In this document: positions 46,594 to 55,774 of the stretch, one piece after another
Layout: each line of letters opens with the position of its first letter
Numbering within the stretch: position 1 is the first letter of the stretch
Assembly (NCBI RefSeq): GCF_963975415.1
Contig: NZ_CAXBGN010000010.1
Span: 123,491 to 187,490 of the forward strand
Direction: 5' to 3'
DNA length: 64,000 bases
DNA from: Kriegella sp963975415
Lineage (GTDB): Bacteria; Bacteroidota; Bacteroidia; Flavobacteriales; Flavobacteriaceae
Notes under the pieces: model-generated
What the model saw: only the letters and a program-made list of their open reading frames with translations
Told to the model about the DNA's origin: nothing
Databases searched by the model: none
Made by a program: the position numbers and the translations under genes

Positions 46594-47448
46594 ATGAAAG
46601 TTTTTCCGTTTCAAATTCCGAAATCTCCCGCAGAGAACCTGATTGTTCAAATTGATCAGGAAACGGGGTTTTATGGAAAATTACACCAGCATGAGGAAAT
46701 TCAAATCAGCTATATCGTTCAAGGACGGGGAAAGCTGGTCGTGGCAGATAGCGTTCACTCGTATGGCATTGGCGATTTTTTTGTTATTGGTTCCAATATG
46801 CCGCATGTATTTCAAAGTGTTGAAAAGGAAGAATCGCATATGGTATCCCTTTTCTTTTCAAAACGTTCTTTCGGGGAAGATTTTTTCAACCTTCCCGATC
46901 TCGTAGAAATCAAAAGTTTTTTCGACCACTCGGACGTTGGGTTTCGCTTGACCGAAAGAGATCCGGAAATCGAAAAGTTGATGTTAGGATTCCCCAGTTT
47001 GGATAAATTCTCAAGATTCTTAAAATTTTTAGAACTTTTGCGAACATTATGCCATGCCGAAAGACAATCCTTGGCCGGCTTTATCTATCAAAAAAAAATC
47101 ACCAACGATGATGGGGAACGGCTACGGGCCATCTTTGAGTATACCATGAAAAACTTTCACAAAGAAATCACTTTAAAAAAAATAGCGAAACTCGCCTTTA
47201 TGACCCCCAATGCCTTTTGCCGCTTTTTTAAACAACGAACCAACAAAACTTTTTTTGAATTTCTTATCGAGGTACGTATCGCCCATGCCTGTCAGCTCTT
47301 AATCGAAGACAGCGACCTCACTGTTGCAACGATTGCCGAAGCATCGGGGTTTTCTTCACTATCCAATTTTAACCGGAAGTTTAAAAAATTGAAAACCGTT
47401 ACCCCTTCGCAATTTGTAAAAAAGAACAGGGAGCTCAAACAGGTTTAG
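46594..47448 (+). CDS. AraC-family regulator, probably of hydroxyproline catabolism
   Basis: The 284-residue protein has an N-terminal cupin (about 15-110; HQHEEIQISYIVQGRGKLV-like HEEIQISYIVQGRGKLVV) and a C-terminal double helix-turn-helix of the AraC type (about 180-275; LKKIAKLAFMTPNAFCRFFK and VATIAEASGFSSLSNFNRKF). It is divergent from the hydroxyproline operon with 214 bp between the two starts, the usual arrangement for a local activator that senses the substrate or an intermediate. The stop is 1 bp from that of the convergent phosphodiesterase-like gene. Confidence 0.88.
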   Translation: MKVFPFQIPKSPAENLIVQIDQETGFYGKLHQHEEIQISYIVQGRGKLVVADSVHSYGIGDFFVIGSNMPHVFQSVEKEESHMVSLFFSKRSFGEDFFNLPDLVEIKSFFDHSDVGFRLTERDPEIEKLMLGFPSLDKFSRFLKFLELLRTLCHAERQSLAGFIYQKKITNDDGERLRAIFEYTMKNFHKEITLKKIAKLAFMTPNAFCRFFKQRTNKTFFEFLIEVRIAHACQLLIEDSDLTVATIAEASGFSSLSNFNRKFKKLKTVTPSQFVKKNRELKQV

Positions 47449-47449
47449 C

Positions 47450-48391
47450 CTAGTTCGATTCAAAAATGGATTCGGGCACCTTGCCTGTCCATGATTCGGG
47501 AAGGCTATCGCGACCGAACAAACGCGCTAAGACCAATGCCGTATTTTTATTGCTATTGTAGTCTTTAAATGCACTCGATTTTTTGATTCCCGGCCCTTTG
47601 ATACCCCACGGCACATTCATTTCTCCCGGGCTCATCCCTCCATGACCGGTTCCTTTTCCACCGTGATCCGTGATAAGTAAGAAATGTGTATCGTCGTAAA
47701 GTCCGTCTTTCTTTAACGCATTGATCAGCGTCCCTACTTTAACATCGGCTTCCTCAATGGATGTAATATACTCTGGTGACATCCATTCATGATTATGCCC
47801 TGCATGGTCTACGTGCACACTATATAAAAAGATAAGTGTGGGGTCGTCTTTGTGTTTTAAGGCAAAGGCGTTTGCCTTTTTATAATTTTCCTCGTATGCA
47901 TCGTCTTCCAGAAAGTTTACTTCGTCAAGATACTTTTGATTGATAGGATTTATAAGATTGCCCCAATTATAGTAATATGCCGTTTTAATATTTGGCATTT
48001 GATCTTTAAGCACTTTAAAAATGGACGGAAAATACCCATCGGAATCTTTTTCCAACCCTGGTAATTGATGGTCTATCAAGGTCCAACCATTATTGTCGAC
48101 ACCATGCTCTTCGGGGCCGCTTCCCGTAAGATGGCTCGTCCAGTTCGGCAAAGTTACCGATGGCATTACCGGTCGTGTGGTAAATGAAATTGTTCCGTCT
48201 GCAAACAATGCATCCAAGTTCGGATGTTTCGCGGTTTTAAAACCATCGACACTTAAGCCATCAAGACCGAGTACAATGACCCGTTTGGCTAATTTGGAAT
48301 CATTGGGTTCCTTCGTTTCTTTGACCTGATCTTGACAACTCGTCAACTGCATCAACAAAATTAAAACCCCTATCCGAATACACTTCATCAT
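47450..48391 (-). CDS. Alkaline-phosphatase-superfamily lipoprotein (nucleotide pyrophosphatase/phosphodiesterase type)
   Basis: The 313-residue lipoprotein (lipobox QLTSC) has the metal-binding start RVIVLGLDGLSVDG, a nucleophilic Thr in MPSVTLPNWTSHLTG and further ligands in LYSVHVDHAGHNHE and LITDHGGKGTGHGG. The Thr nucleophile and this order are those of nucleotide pyrophosphatase/phosphodiesterases and phosphonoacetate hydrolases. The substrate is unsettled. It is 36 bp downstream of the DUF5690 transporter gene, and the divergent zinc dehydrogenase is of a type seen with phosphonate genes, so a phosphonate or phosphate ester is conceivable. I use the ATG at 48391. Confidence 0.85.
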   Translation of the reverse strand: MMKCIRIGVLILLMQLTSCQDQVKETKEPNDSKLAKRVIVLGLDGLSVDGFKTAKHPNLDALFADGTISFTTRPVMPSVTLPNWTSHLTGSGPEEHGVDNNGWTLIDHQLPGLEKDSDGYFPSIFKVLKDQMPNIKTAYYYNWGNLINPINQKYLDEVNFLEDDAYEENYKKANAFALKHKDDPTLIFLYSVHVDHAGHNHEWMSPEYITSIEEADVKVGTLINALKKDGLYDDTHFLLITDHGGKGTGHGGMSPGEMNVPWGIKGPGIKKSSAFKDYNSNKNTALVLARLFGRDSLPESWTGKVPESIFESN

Positions 48392-48427
48392 ATTATTTAT
48401 TATGTAATTGTTAAACAAACTTTACTA

Positions 48428-49756
48428 TCACACCTCTCCTTTAGATGGTATCGGCGTAGCTTGCGGCGCCTTGCTTCGGCTAAAGTAGAGCAAAACAAGA
48501 AATACCAATATCATGATCGGCACGGCTGCCTTGATGTTGATATCGATAAAAAAGTCGACCCACGAGGTGTTATATCCCACAACTTCTTTAAGCAATAAAA
48601 CACTTACACTGCCCAAATAGCCCATAGCATCGGCCGTATAAAAAAGAAAACCAACATTTCCGTTGTATTTAAGCAAGGCAATCAAGCGTTCGAAGATCAG
48701 GCAATGGTATAAAATATAGGGCAAGTACACACCCACCCCTGTACTGATCATCCACATCACCGGGCTAATAAGGGATTGCTTAAAAAGCAAGGTCGACAAC
48801 AAAATGACCAAAGCCCCAAACCCTATCATATACATGCCAAGGTTAAAGGCCAACCGATTTTTACGGATCAATATGCCGAAGGCCGCGATTACAAGCACGA
48901 TTATGGCGACAGGAATTTCGGTAAGCGTAATCAATTCCGGCTCCCCGCCATACCCCAGTTCTTCCCAGAACTCTACAATGAAATTATCCCTAAAATCGCG
49001 TATGATGGTGAGTAGAATGTAAATGACCACCAAGCCGGCAAAGCCAGCGCCGTGCCTTTTGAGAAAATCTTTTCGCTTGGCCACATCCATTGTCGTGCGT
49101 TCAGTACGCTCTTGCCTATCAAATTCATCAGGCGCCTTTGACCTGTTCAGCATCCATACGGAAAGTATAAATATGGGAAGGAAAAGCAACCCGGTGGCAA
49201 ATGGCATGGTATATTCGCCGACCCCATAATTCTGTATCAACAGCACCCCAACGGTCTTTACCAGTCCTGTAGAGAAAATAAAAGTAGCACTCAGGGCGGC
49301 GGCCAAGAGTTCCGTATTTCTTCTGCCTTCCAGATAGGAAAACACAACCCCAAAAACCATACCCAAGGGCAATCCATTGAAAAAAAGCGTGACCATTTTC
49401 CAGTTGGGAGGCACGATGGCAAAAAGGCCTAACATGCCCAATCCGAGACCGACTAGCCCCAATAACCAGTAGACCCTTCTTTGAGGCGGCATTTCCGATA
49501 TGATCTTGATACCAACGAACTTCGAAAGCATATAGCCCAACACCTGACTGATAACCAGAACGGTTTTGGGGTCCATTCCAAGGCCAATATCCAAGTCTTG
49601 GTATTGCCCGGCCAAAAACGACTTGCGCACTGCGTACATCCCGGTATAACATAAAAATGCAGCTACCATAATCCAGACCGAAGACATGCCGGGAAGCCTA
49701 GATTTTCTTGACATTGTATCAGCGGTAAATATTGAGGTCTGATTTCTTTTTTCCAT
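48428..49756 (-). CDS. DUF5690 family MFS-like membrane protein
   Basis: The 442-residue protein has about 12 hydrophobic helices. The start SVWIMVAAFLCYTGMYAVRKSF resembles major-facilitator sugar-phosphate/organophosphate antiporters (GlpT/UhpT-like), with YMLSKFVGIKIISEM and LPLGMVFGVVFSYLEGRRNT as further MFS-type signatures. I recognise the family as DUF5690, which lacks a tested function. Together with the phosphodiesterase-like gene downstream it suggests uptake of a phosphorylated or phosphonated compound, but this is only inference. Confidence 0.82.
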   Translation of the reverse strand: MEKRNQTSIFTADTMSRKSRLPGMSSVWIMVAAFLCYTGMYAVRKSFLAGQYQDLDIGLGMDPKTVLVISQVLGYMLSKFVGIKIISEMPPQRRVYWLLGLVGLGLGMLGLFAIVPPNWKMVTLFFNGLPLGMVFGVVFSYLEGRRNTELLAAALSATFIFSTGLVKTVGVLLIQNYGVGEYTMPFATGLLFLPIFILSVWMLNRSKAPDEFDRQERTERTTMDVAKRKDFLKRHGAGFAGLVVIYILLTIIRDFRDNFIVEFWEELGYGGEPELITLTEIPVAIIVLVIAAFGILIRKNRLAFNLGMYMIGFGALVILLSTLLFKQSLISPVMWMISTGVGVYLPYILYHCLIFERLIALLKYNGNVGFLFYTADAMGYLGSVSVLLLKEVVGYNTSWVDFFIDINIKAAVPIMILVFLVLLYFSRSKAPQATPIPSKGEV

Positions 49757-50033
49757 CAGGCAAATGTAACGGGCGGAATACCTCGATTAAATTAAGATGA
49801 TGTAAAGCTATGGTTATGTTTTTTCAAAGAAATCGATTTTCTTTAAAAGAAACTATATTTGCTACTCACTTTTTTTAACAAATATTCACAATTTATACGA
49901 GTTTTAACAGTAAATCGATAATTATTAAGTTTTTAAAAGGAGTATTCCTAGCATAACAAAAAATTATACAGGAAACCATACTTTATCTTTAACTCGAATA
50001 ATACATTCAACCGCACCCGTAAAAAAGATAACT

Positions 50034-51128
50034 ATGACAGCAAAACAGATGGCAGAAGCGTTAGTCTTCCATGAAGTTGAAAAACCGTTCACAACTCAAA
50101 AAGTGTCGCTTCCCATACCAAAATCGCATGAGGTTTTGGTAAAAATAACATACACCACGATTTGCACAAGTGACTTGCATACCTATTACGGACGAAGAAC
50201 TTCACCATGCCCAAGCATTCTAGGTCATGAAATTATAGGCCGTGTAGTTTCTTTGGGGAGTGCCATCAACACCGATTATAAGGGAGAAGCACTTCAGGTC
50301 GGAAATCTGATCACTTGGTCGGTTTATGCCCATGATGTACATGGAACCATGGCCAAAAAGGGATTTCCCCAAAAATCTCAAAACCTTTTTAAATACGGAC
50401 ACCAACAAATGGCATCCGATAAACCGTTAAGTGGTGGGTTCGCAACACATTGTTTGCTTCGGGAAGGCACGGCCATTTTCAACCTCTCCGACCGCTTGAA
50501 CTATAAAGAGCTTGCACCATTGAACTGCACGCATGCTACGATTGCCGGAGCCATTCGGTTGGCCGGGGACCTCAACAGCAAGAACGTTCTCGTAACGGGC
50601 GCAGGAATGCTCGGCCTCTCCGCCTGTGCCATGGCCAAAGAATCGGGGGCCAACAACGTTTATGCTATGGATCGGGATATCGATCGGTTGAACGTTGCCA
50701 AAACATTTGGTGTGAATCAGACCATAGCCGCCCATTTAGAAGTAAACGACATTACCGAACAACTAGGTGCCAACCAAGGAACTGATGTGGTCATAGATAC
50801 AACAGGAGTGCCCTCCGTCATGGAAAAAAGCCTATCACTCTTGAATATTGGAGGTGTGGCCGTATGGGTGGGTGCCGTATATAGTCAGAGGGAGACCCAG
50901 GTGAACGCCGAGATGATCGTACGCAACCTACTCACCATAAAAGGGCTGCACAACTACAGGCCACAAGATTTAGCCGTTGCAATTGCCTTTTTAGAAGAAA
51001 ACCACAAGAAGTATCCTTTTGAAGCCTTAGTAAACAAAGATTATCCGTTAAACGAACTGGGGATTGCTTTTAACGAAGCCCATACGGGCGGACATTATAG
51101 GGTGGGAATTCGACAAGACCCTTCTTAG
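50034..51128 (+). CDS. Zinc-binding alcohol dehydrogenase lacking structural-zinc cysteines
   Basis: The 364-residue medium-chain dehydrogenase has the catalytic zinc Cys in TICTSDLHTYYG, GHEIIG, and the NAD(P) motif NVLVTGAGMLGLSACAMAK. It resembles the TIGR03366-type dehydrogenases found with phosphonate genes (CPSILGHEI, LITWSVYAH, FPQKSQNLFKYGH). In those proteins four Cys bind a structural zinc; here the segment between about residues 100 and 135 has no Cys at all. The gene is divergent from the DUF5690 operon and convergent with serine dehydratase. The substrate is unknown. Confidence 0.83.
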   Translation: MTAKQMAEALVFHEVEKPFTTQKVSLPIPKSHEVLVKITYTTICTSDLHTYYGRRTSPCPSILGHEIIGRVVSLGSAINTDYKGEALQVGNLITWSVYAHDVHGTMAKKGFPQKSQNLFKYGHQQMASDKPLSGGFATHCLLREGTAIFNLSDRLNYKELAPLNCTHATIAGAIRLAGDLNSKNVLVTGAGMLGLSACAMAKESGANNVYAMDRDIDRLNVAKTFGVNQTIAAHLEVNDITEQLGANQGTDVVIDTTGVPSVMEKSLSLLNIGGVAVWVGAVYSQRETQVNAEMIVRNLLTIKGLHNYRPQDLAVAIAFLEENHKKYPFEALVNKDYPLNELGIAFNEAHTGGHYRVGIRQDPS

Positions 51129-51144
51129 CTTTTAGAATTTTACA

Positions 51145-52569
51145 TTAACAATCACTCATATTTACTTCGACGGCCAAGCCGCCTTCCGAAGTTTCCTTGT
51201 ATTTCGAATTCATATCCTTTGCGGTCTCCCACATGGTGTTGACCACTTTATCCAAAGGTATTTTTATGTTTTCAGGATTGGTCTCCAAAGCGAGCTCTGC
51301 AGCATTAATGGCCTTTATCGCACCCATCGAATTGCGTTCGATACAGGGTATCTGAACCAACCCCCCGATGGGATCACAGGTGAGCCCTAAATGATGTTCC
51401 ATGGCAATCTCTGCCGCAATCAAGACCTGTTCAGGGGTGCCTCCCAAAAGCTCGGTCAATGCGCCCGCGGCCATGGCGGAAGACACTCCAATTTCTGCCT
51501 GGCAGCCTCCCATGGCAGCGGAAATAGTTGCCCCTTTTTTGAAAATGCTGCCGATCTCGCCCGCAACCAAAAGAAATTTTTTAATATGTTCGAAGTCCGC
51601 CTTATGATTTTCGATGACTAGGTAATACATCAATACCGCAGGAATAACCCCGGCACTGCCGTTGGTAGGCGCGGTAACCACCCTGCCCAGCGAAGCATTT
51701 ACCTCATTTACGGCGAGCGCAAAACAACTCACCCACTTTAATATCTGTCTGAATTTGACCTCTGTATTTCTGATTGTCCCCAGCCATTCCTCATGGTTTA
51801 CATAGGGAATATCACCAATTAAATTCTTGTGCATATCGAATGCCCTGCGTCGAACATTAAGTCCGCCCGGGAGATTGCCTTCAGTGTGGCAACCGACATA
51901 CATGCATTGCAACATCGTTTCCCAAATTCTTTGTAACTGCAGATTTATGGCATCACCACTTCTAAGGGAAAGCTCGTTGGCCAATACGATTTCAGAAATA
52001 CTTTTTTGCTCCTTTTTACAATAGGCCAACAGTTGTACTCCTTTTTCAATGGGAAAGGGAAAAGTGGCAAAAACATTCTTATTTTTCTTGGCGTTCTTAC
52101 GTTCTTTGACCACCACAAAACCGCCCCCGATGGAGTAGTACGTTTTTGTGGTCTTTTTTCCTGTCGATAGCGTAGCCTCGAACTTCATTCCGTTCGCATG
52201 AAAAGGCAAAAACTCCCTTTTGAAAATAATATTGGTGCCCGGATCAAAAGCAATTGCTCTTTTATTGGCAAAGTTCAACACCTTATCCTTTTTAACCAAA
52301 GCTATAATTCCGTCGATATCAGCTATCGGGATTTCTACCGGGTCAGCTCCCGAGAGGCCCAAGATAATTGCCAAATCAGTGGCATGGCCTTTACCCGTCA
52401 ACGATAAGGAACCATAGACGTATACCTTGATTTCTGCCACTTCTTCGAACAACCCTTCCTGCTCGAGTTCGGCTATCCACCGCTCCGCAGCCCGCCAGGG
52501 GCCTAGCGTATGGGAACTTGACGGACCCACTCCGATTTTAAGCATATCGAAAACACTGATACATTCCAT
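51145..52569 (-). CDS. sdaA: L-serine dehydratase (iron-sulfur type)
   Basis: The 474-residue single-chain enzyme joins the beta domain (MECISVFDMLKIGVGPSSSH, phosphate-like loop SSSHTLGP) to the alpha domain (TEGNLPGGLNVRRRA; APTNGSAGVIPAVLMYY). The cluster-binding Cys are in CDPIGGLVQIPCIERN and near the C-terminus (VNMSDC). It converts L-serine to pyruvate and ammonia with a [4Fe-4S] cluster. I use the ATG at 52569, since MECISVFDM is the usual family start. It is transcribed alone, toward the zinc dehydrogenase, leaving only 16 bp between the stops. Confidence 0.95.
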   Translation of the reverse strand: MECISVFDMLKIGVGPSSSHTLGPWRAAERWIAELEQEGLFEEVAEIKVYVYGSLSLTGKGHATDLAIILGLSGADPVEIPIADIDGIIALVKKDKVLNFANKRAIAFDPGTNIIFKREFLPFHANGMKFEATLSTGKKTTKTYYSIGGGFVVVKERKNAKKNKNVFATFPFPIEKGVQLLAYCKKEQKSISEIVLANELSLRSGDAINLQLQRIWETMLQCMYVGCHTEGNLPGGLNVRRRAFDMHKNLIGDIPYVNHEEWLGTIRNTEVKFRQILKWVSCFALAVNEVNASLGRVVTAPTNGSAGVIPAVLMYYLVIENHKADFEHIKKFLLVAGEIGSIFKKGATISAAMGGCQAEIGVSSAMAAGALTELLGGTPEQVLIAAEIAMEHHLGLTCDPIGGLVQIPCIERNSMGAIKAINAAELALETNPENIKIPLDKVVNTMWETAKDMNSKYKETSEGGLAVEVNMSDC

Positions 52570-52876
52570 GAAACAAAGCATTTATCGCTATACAAATATA
52601 GCGGGTGTATTGCCATAAAGGTATGGATTAATACAAATTGAACATTCCAGAGTTTCCGAAGAGACCCTTTCGTCTTTCGGCACCTCCCTTTAAAAAAGAG
52701 CAGGCCCCATAAAACATCATTTTGGTCAACTACGCATCTTTCCAATAGCCGTTAAAGCATCGTATTTGGAAATCGATACGGATGTTATTTTTAGGATAGG
52801 GTTTTCAACTTCAATGAGAAAAGTTACATTTGGAAAGACGCTTTCTTCTTCAGAGTCAGTACAAATCTAAAAAACT
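52570..52876. other. 307-bp intergenic region with a weak repeat-like patch
   Basis: This is the divergent promoter region of sdaA and the second sulfatase gene. At about 52660-52712 there is a patch with CCTTTCGTCTTTCGGCACC and CTCCCTTTAAAAAAGAG. It recalls, from memory, the short A+T-centred intergenic repeats of some Flavobacteriia that carry a CCTCCGG-type end. It is degenerate and no second copy was seen in this window. No coding frame is supported. Confidence 0.4.
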
Positions 52877-54526
52877 ATGGAACAACGAAATATGGTTTTT
52901 CTAAAAAAGCTTTCGCTTTCACAGCATTGGCTTCTAATTCTAGGCTTTATGATACTTCTGCCAATTTTAGGAGTATCACAAAATCAACCCAACATTGTTT
53001 GGATCACCGTTGAAGATATGAGTCCGCATTTAGGGTGCTATGGAGACAAGACCGTTCCCACCCCGAACATTGACAAATTGGCCAAAGAAGGCGTACGCTA
53101 TACCAATGCTTATGCCACTTACGGTGTTTGTGCTCCCAGTAGGCATACCTTGATTACGGGTATGTATCCGACGTCTACGGGAGCTATGGCCATGCGTACT
53201 TGGAAACGTACCAGTTCTTTGGATAAGATTACCGACCCCGAACTCTTAAGCATTCCCGTATATGAAGCTACACCACCAGAAGGGGTGCGATGTTTTTCAG
53301 AATACTTAAGGGAGGCCGGATACTATTGTACCAATAATTCAAAAACCGATTATCAATTTAAACCACCCGTCACCGCTTGGGACGAAAGTAGCAAAGACGC
53401 CCATTGGCGTAATCGGCCGTCTAAAAAGACTCCATTTTTTGCAGTGTTCAACAATGTCATCACCCATGAAAGCAAAACGTTTAAAGACTATTCCCCAAAA
53501 GTTACCGACCCTAACTTGATTCCGCTACCGCCCTATTACCAAGATACGGAAGCAGTACGCACCGATTTGGCCCGGCATTATGACAATATTCACGCCATGG
53601 ACCAATGGGTGGGTGAGCTGATGGCAGAATTAAAAGAAGCAAAAGTATTGGACAACACTATCGTATTGTTTTTTAGCGATCATGGTGACGGACTGCCCAG
53701 GGCAAAGCGATGGGTTTATGACTCGGGCATTAAGGTACCGATGATCGTGCGGTGGCCCAATGGCGAAAAAGCGGGCACCGTAAATGACGAATTAGTTTCT
53801 TTTGTTGATTTCGCCCCAACGACATTGGCCTTGGCCGGACTCGAAAAACCATCTTATATGGAGGGTATAAAATTTCTTGGAGATGACCGGGAAGATCCCC
53901 GCGACTATATCTATGCCTTTAGGGATCGAATGGATCCGGCGCCGGAAACCGTTAGGGCGGTACGTGACAAGCGTTATAAATACATACGAAACTACCGTAC
54001 CGACCTGCCCTATCTTGGTTATATCCCTTATCGTGATCAGGCCGCCATGATGCAGGAGATATTACACCTCAAAAAGGAAAACAAACTAGGTGCAGACCAA
54101 TGGCAGTTCTGGGCCCAGAAAAAGCCCTTGGAGGAACTGTATGACACTCAAAATGACCCCCACGAAATCAACAATCTAGCCTCTCGACCCGAACTTTTCG
54201 AAAAACTAGAAGAGCTACGAGCGAGCCATCACGAATTTGTCGCCACCTACGGTGATTTGGGAATGATTCCCGAGTCAGAGCTAATTCGTAAATTATGGCC
54301 TCCGAACGGTGTTCAACCCCAAACCAAAACGCCCGAATTTTCTCTGGAAAATGGCGACGTTGCAATTTCATGTGGTTCGCCAGGGGCATCGATTGCCTAT
54401 AAAAGGGAAGGTGAGAGCCAATGGCACTTATATTCAAAACCTATCAAAAACCCAAAGAAAACACTGCAAGCTGTTGCTATTCGACTCGGTTGGAAAGAGA
54501 GCGAGGTGGCAAGTCGGCATTTTTAG
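52877..54526 (+). CDS. S1-family sulfatase, secreted
   Basis: The 549-residue sulfatase has a signal peptide or N-terminal anchor (HWLLILGFMILLPILGVSQ). QPNIVWITVEDMSPHLGCYG begins the catalytic domain (calcium Asp/Glu), the formylglycine motif is CAPSRHTLITG (about residue 87) and a second metal site is IVLFFSDHGDGLPRAK. The C-terminal 40 residues (DVAISCGSPGASIAYKR) look like a chitobiase-like FN3/CE-type beta domain. Expected role: sulfate removal from a polysaccharide or glycan. It is unlinked to the other sulfatase at 36 kb, and no typical SusC/SusD pair is next to it. Confidence 0.88.
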   Translation: MEQRNMVFLKKLSLSQHWLLILGFMILLPILGVSQNQPNIVWITVEDMSPHLGCYGDKTVPTPNIDKLAKEGVRYTNAYATYGVCAPSRHTLITGMYPTSTGAMAMRTWKRTSSLDKITDPELLSIPVYEATPPEGVRCFSEYLREAGYYCTNNSKTDYQFKPPVTAWDESSKDAHWRNRPSKKTPFFAVFNNVITHESKTFKDYSPKVTDPNLIPLPPYYQDTEAVRTDLARHYDNIHAMDQWVGELMAELKEAKVLDNTIVLFFSDHGDGLPRAKRWVYDSGIKVPMIVRWPNGEKAGTVNDELVSFVDFAPTTLALAGLEKPSYMEGIKFLGDDREDPRDYIYAFRDRMDPAPETVRAVRDKRYKYIRNYRTDLPYLGYIPYRDQAAMMQEILHLKKENKLGADQWQFWAQKKPLEELYDTQNDPHEINNLASRPELFEKLEELRASHHEFVATYGDLGMIPESELIRKLWPPNGVQPQTKTPEFSLENGDVAISCGSPGASIAYKREGESQWHLYSKPIKNPKKTLQAVAIRLGWKESEVASRHF

Positions 54527-54596
54527 TCTTCAACAACATCCTATACCGCTAAAAGCTTTGGAGTTGTGAACACGATATTTTTTTCAGGCTAGCACT

Positions 54597-54912
54597 TTAA
54601 AATTTACATACGATACCGATTAGGACACCCGTATCCCCATTGCCAAATAGCCACCCTGAGGCAAAAGAAGTATGCCCTGACGGAAAAGTATGGCCACCTA
54701 TACGACTTTCCTAATTTACTCAATCGCCAAAAACCTCCTTATCGGCTTTCGCTATAGTAGCAATCCAACGAGAAGGCCGTGAGTGCAAACTAGACATAAT
54801 CCCCTACACGTTCTAGTGTCGTTTCCAAGGCTATTTCCCTTGAAGAATCTGCTTGCTGGGCAATAGTAATTGGAAACACGGGCAAAGCCAATCCAAAAAA
54901 TAAGGTTTTCAT
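54597..54912 (-). pseudogene. Decayed PAP2-family phosphatase gene
   Basis: On the minus strand an ATG at 54912 opens a clear signal peptide (MKTLFFGLALPVFPITIAQ) followed by ALETTLERVGDYV and a TAG stop, the start typical of PAP2 phosphatases. Further on, in shifted frames with more stops, ATIAKADKEVFGD and then IGGHTFPSGHTSFASGW appear; PSGHTS is the PAP2 active-site motif. The reading then jumps to NGDTGVLIGIVCKF and a stop at 54597. The start, middle and end of a PAP2 protein are present but shortened and broken by at least one stop and frameshift, so the gene is dead. Two intact PAP2 genes lie just upstream on the same strand. Confidence 0.82.
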
Positions 54913-55047
54913 AAACCGCCATTTGAAATCGTTATGGTCTTATTGATCGATACTTTCATTCTCTTCATGCCTTTCATTTTACATTTCGGCATTTTAAGTG
55001 AATTAGGATTTGGTACGTTATTTACTGCGTGCGTTTCTCTATAAACG

Positions 55048-55773
55048 TTAGAACCGTTTAGAGAAATAGAGTCCGACCGCTCCATTTGAATATCTTGGAA
55101 TCAAAGCGATGTTTTTTGCCTTTAGAAATGGATTCCATTTAAATAGGTAATCAAAATGATAGACCAGTTTTGTAACCAAAATGCCAATTCCTGCCCCAGC
55201 GAGCACATCGGACAACCAGTGATCGTTGTTTAACATTCTAAAAGATCCCGTAATTGCGGCAAACCCATAGCCACTATAGGCAAGAATAGGGCTACTCTGT
55301 CCAAACTCTTCGTATAGCACCGCTGCCGTACTAAAGGTCAACGAAGAGTGCCCTGATGGAAATGCTTTTGCATTGAAACCGTTAGGCCGCACTTTATAAA
55401 TACTTCTTTTTAGGGTGTTCGTAATGACATCCGTCAGTATTATGGATACTGCTAAGTTTTTTGTTTGATCGAACCAATGATTTTTGGCCTTTACACCAAC
55501 GATATCGGCGACATACAATTGTACAATGGGCGCAAAACGCGTGTATTCGTCAATCGGAAAATCAAAACTATTGCCTACTCTGTCTCTGGTCTCTCTATTT
55601 AGCGATTTCTCGAATCCACTATCCGATAATAAAATACCAGAGACAAGCAAAGAGACAGGAACGATACTTTTCTGCAACAGATTTCGCTTGCGTTTTATAA
55701 ATGTACTATCGATTTGGGCAAAGAGATTTCCAAGAATAAAAAATAGCGTTATTGTTATGAGCGTTTTCTTCAT
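55048..55773 (-). CDS. PAP2-family phosphatase
   Basis: The 241-residue protein has a signal peptide (MKKTLITITLFFILGNLFAQ) and three PAP2 motifs: LKRSIYKVRPNG, FPSGHSSLTF and RMLNNDHWLSDVLAGAG. The arrangement is that of membrane acid phosphatases that act on lipid phosphates such as undecaprenyl pyrophosphate or lipid A. In the second motif the strand NAKAFPSGHSS has the catalytic His. I start at 55773 where the signal begins, 1 bp after the upstream gene ends. It is the last gene of a four-gene operon beginning at 57853. Confidence 0.92.
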   Translation of the reverse strand: MKKTLITITLFFILGNLFAQIDSTFIKRKRNLLQKSIVPVSLLVSGILLSDSGFEKSLNRETRDRVGNSFDFPIDEYTRFAPIVQLYVADIVGVKAKNHWFDQTKNLAVSIILTDVITNTLKRSIYKVRPNGFNAKAFPSGHSSLTFSTAAVLYEEFGQSSPILAYSGYGFAAITGSFRMLNNDHWLSDVLAGAGIGILVTKLVYHFDYLFKWNPFLKAKNIALIPRYSNGAVGLYFSKRF

Positions 55774-55774
55774 G

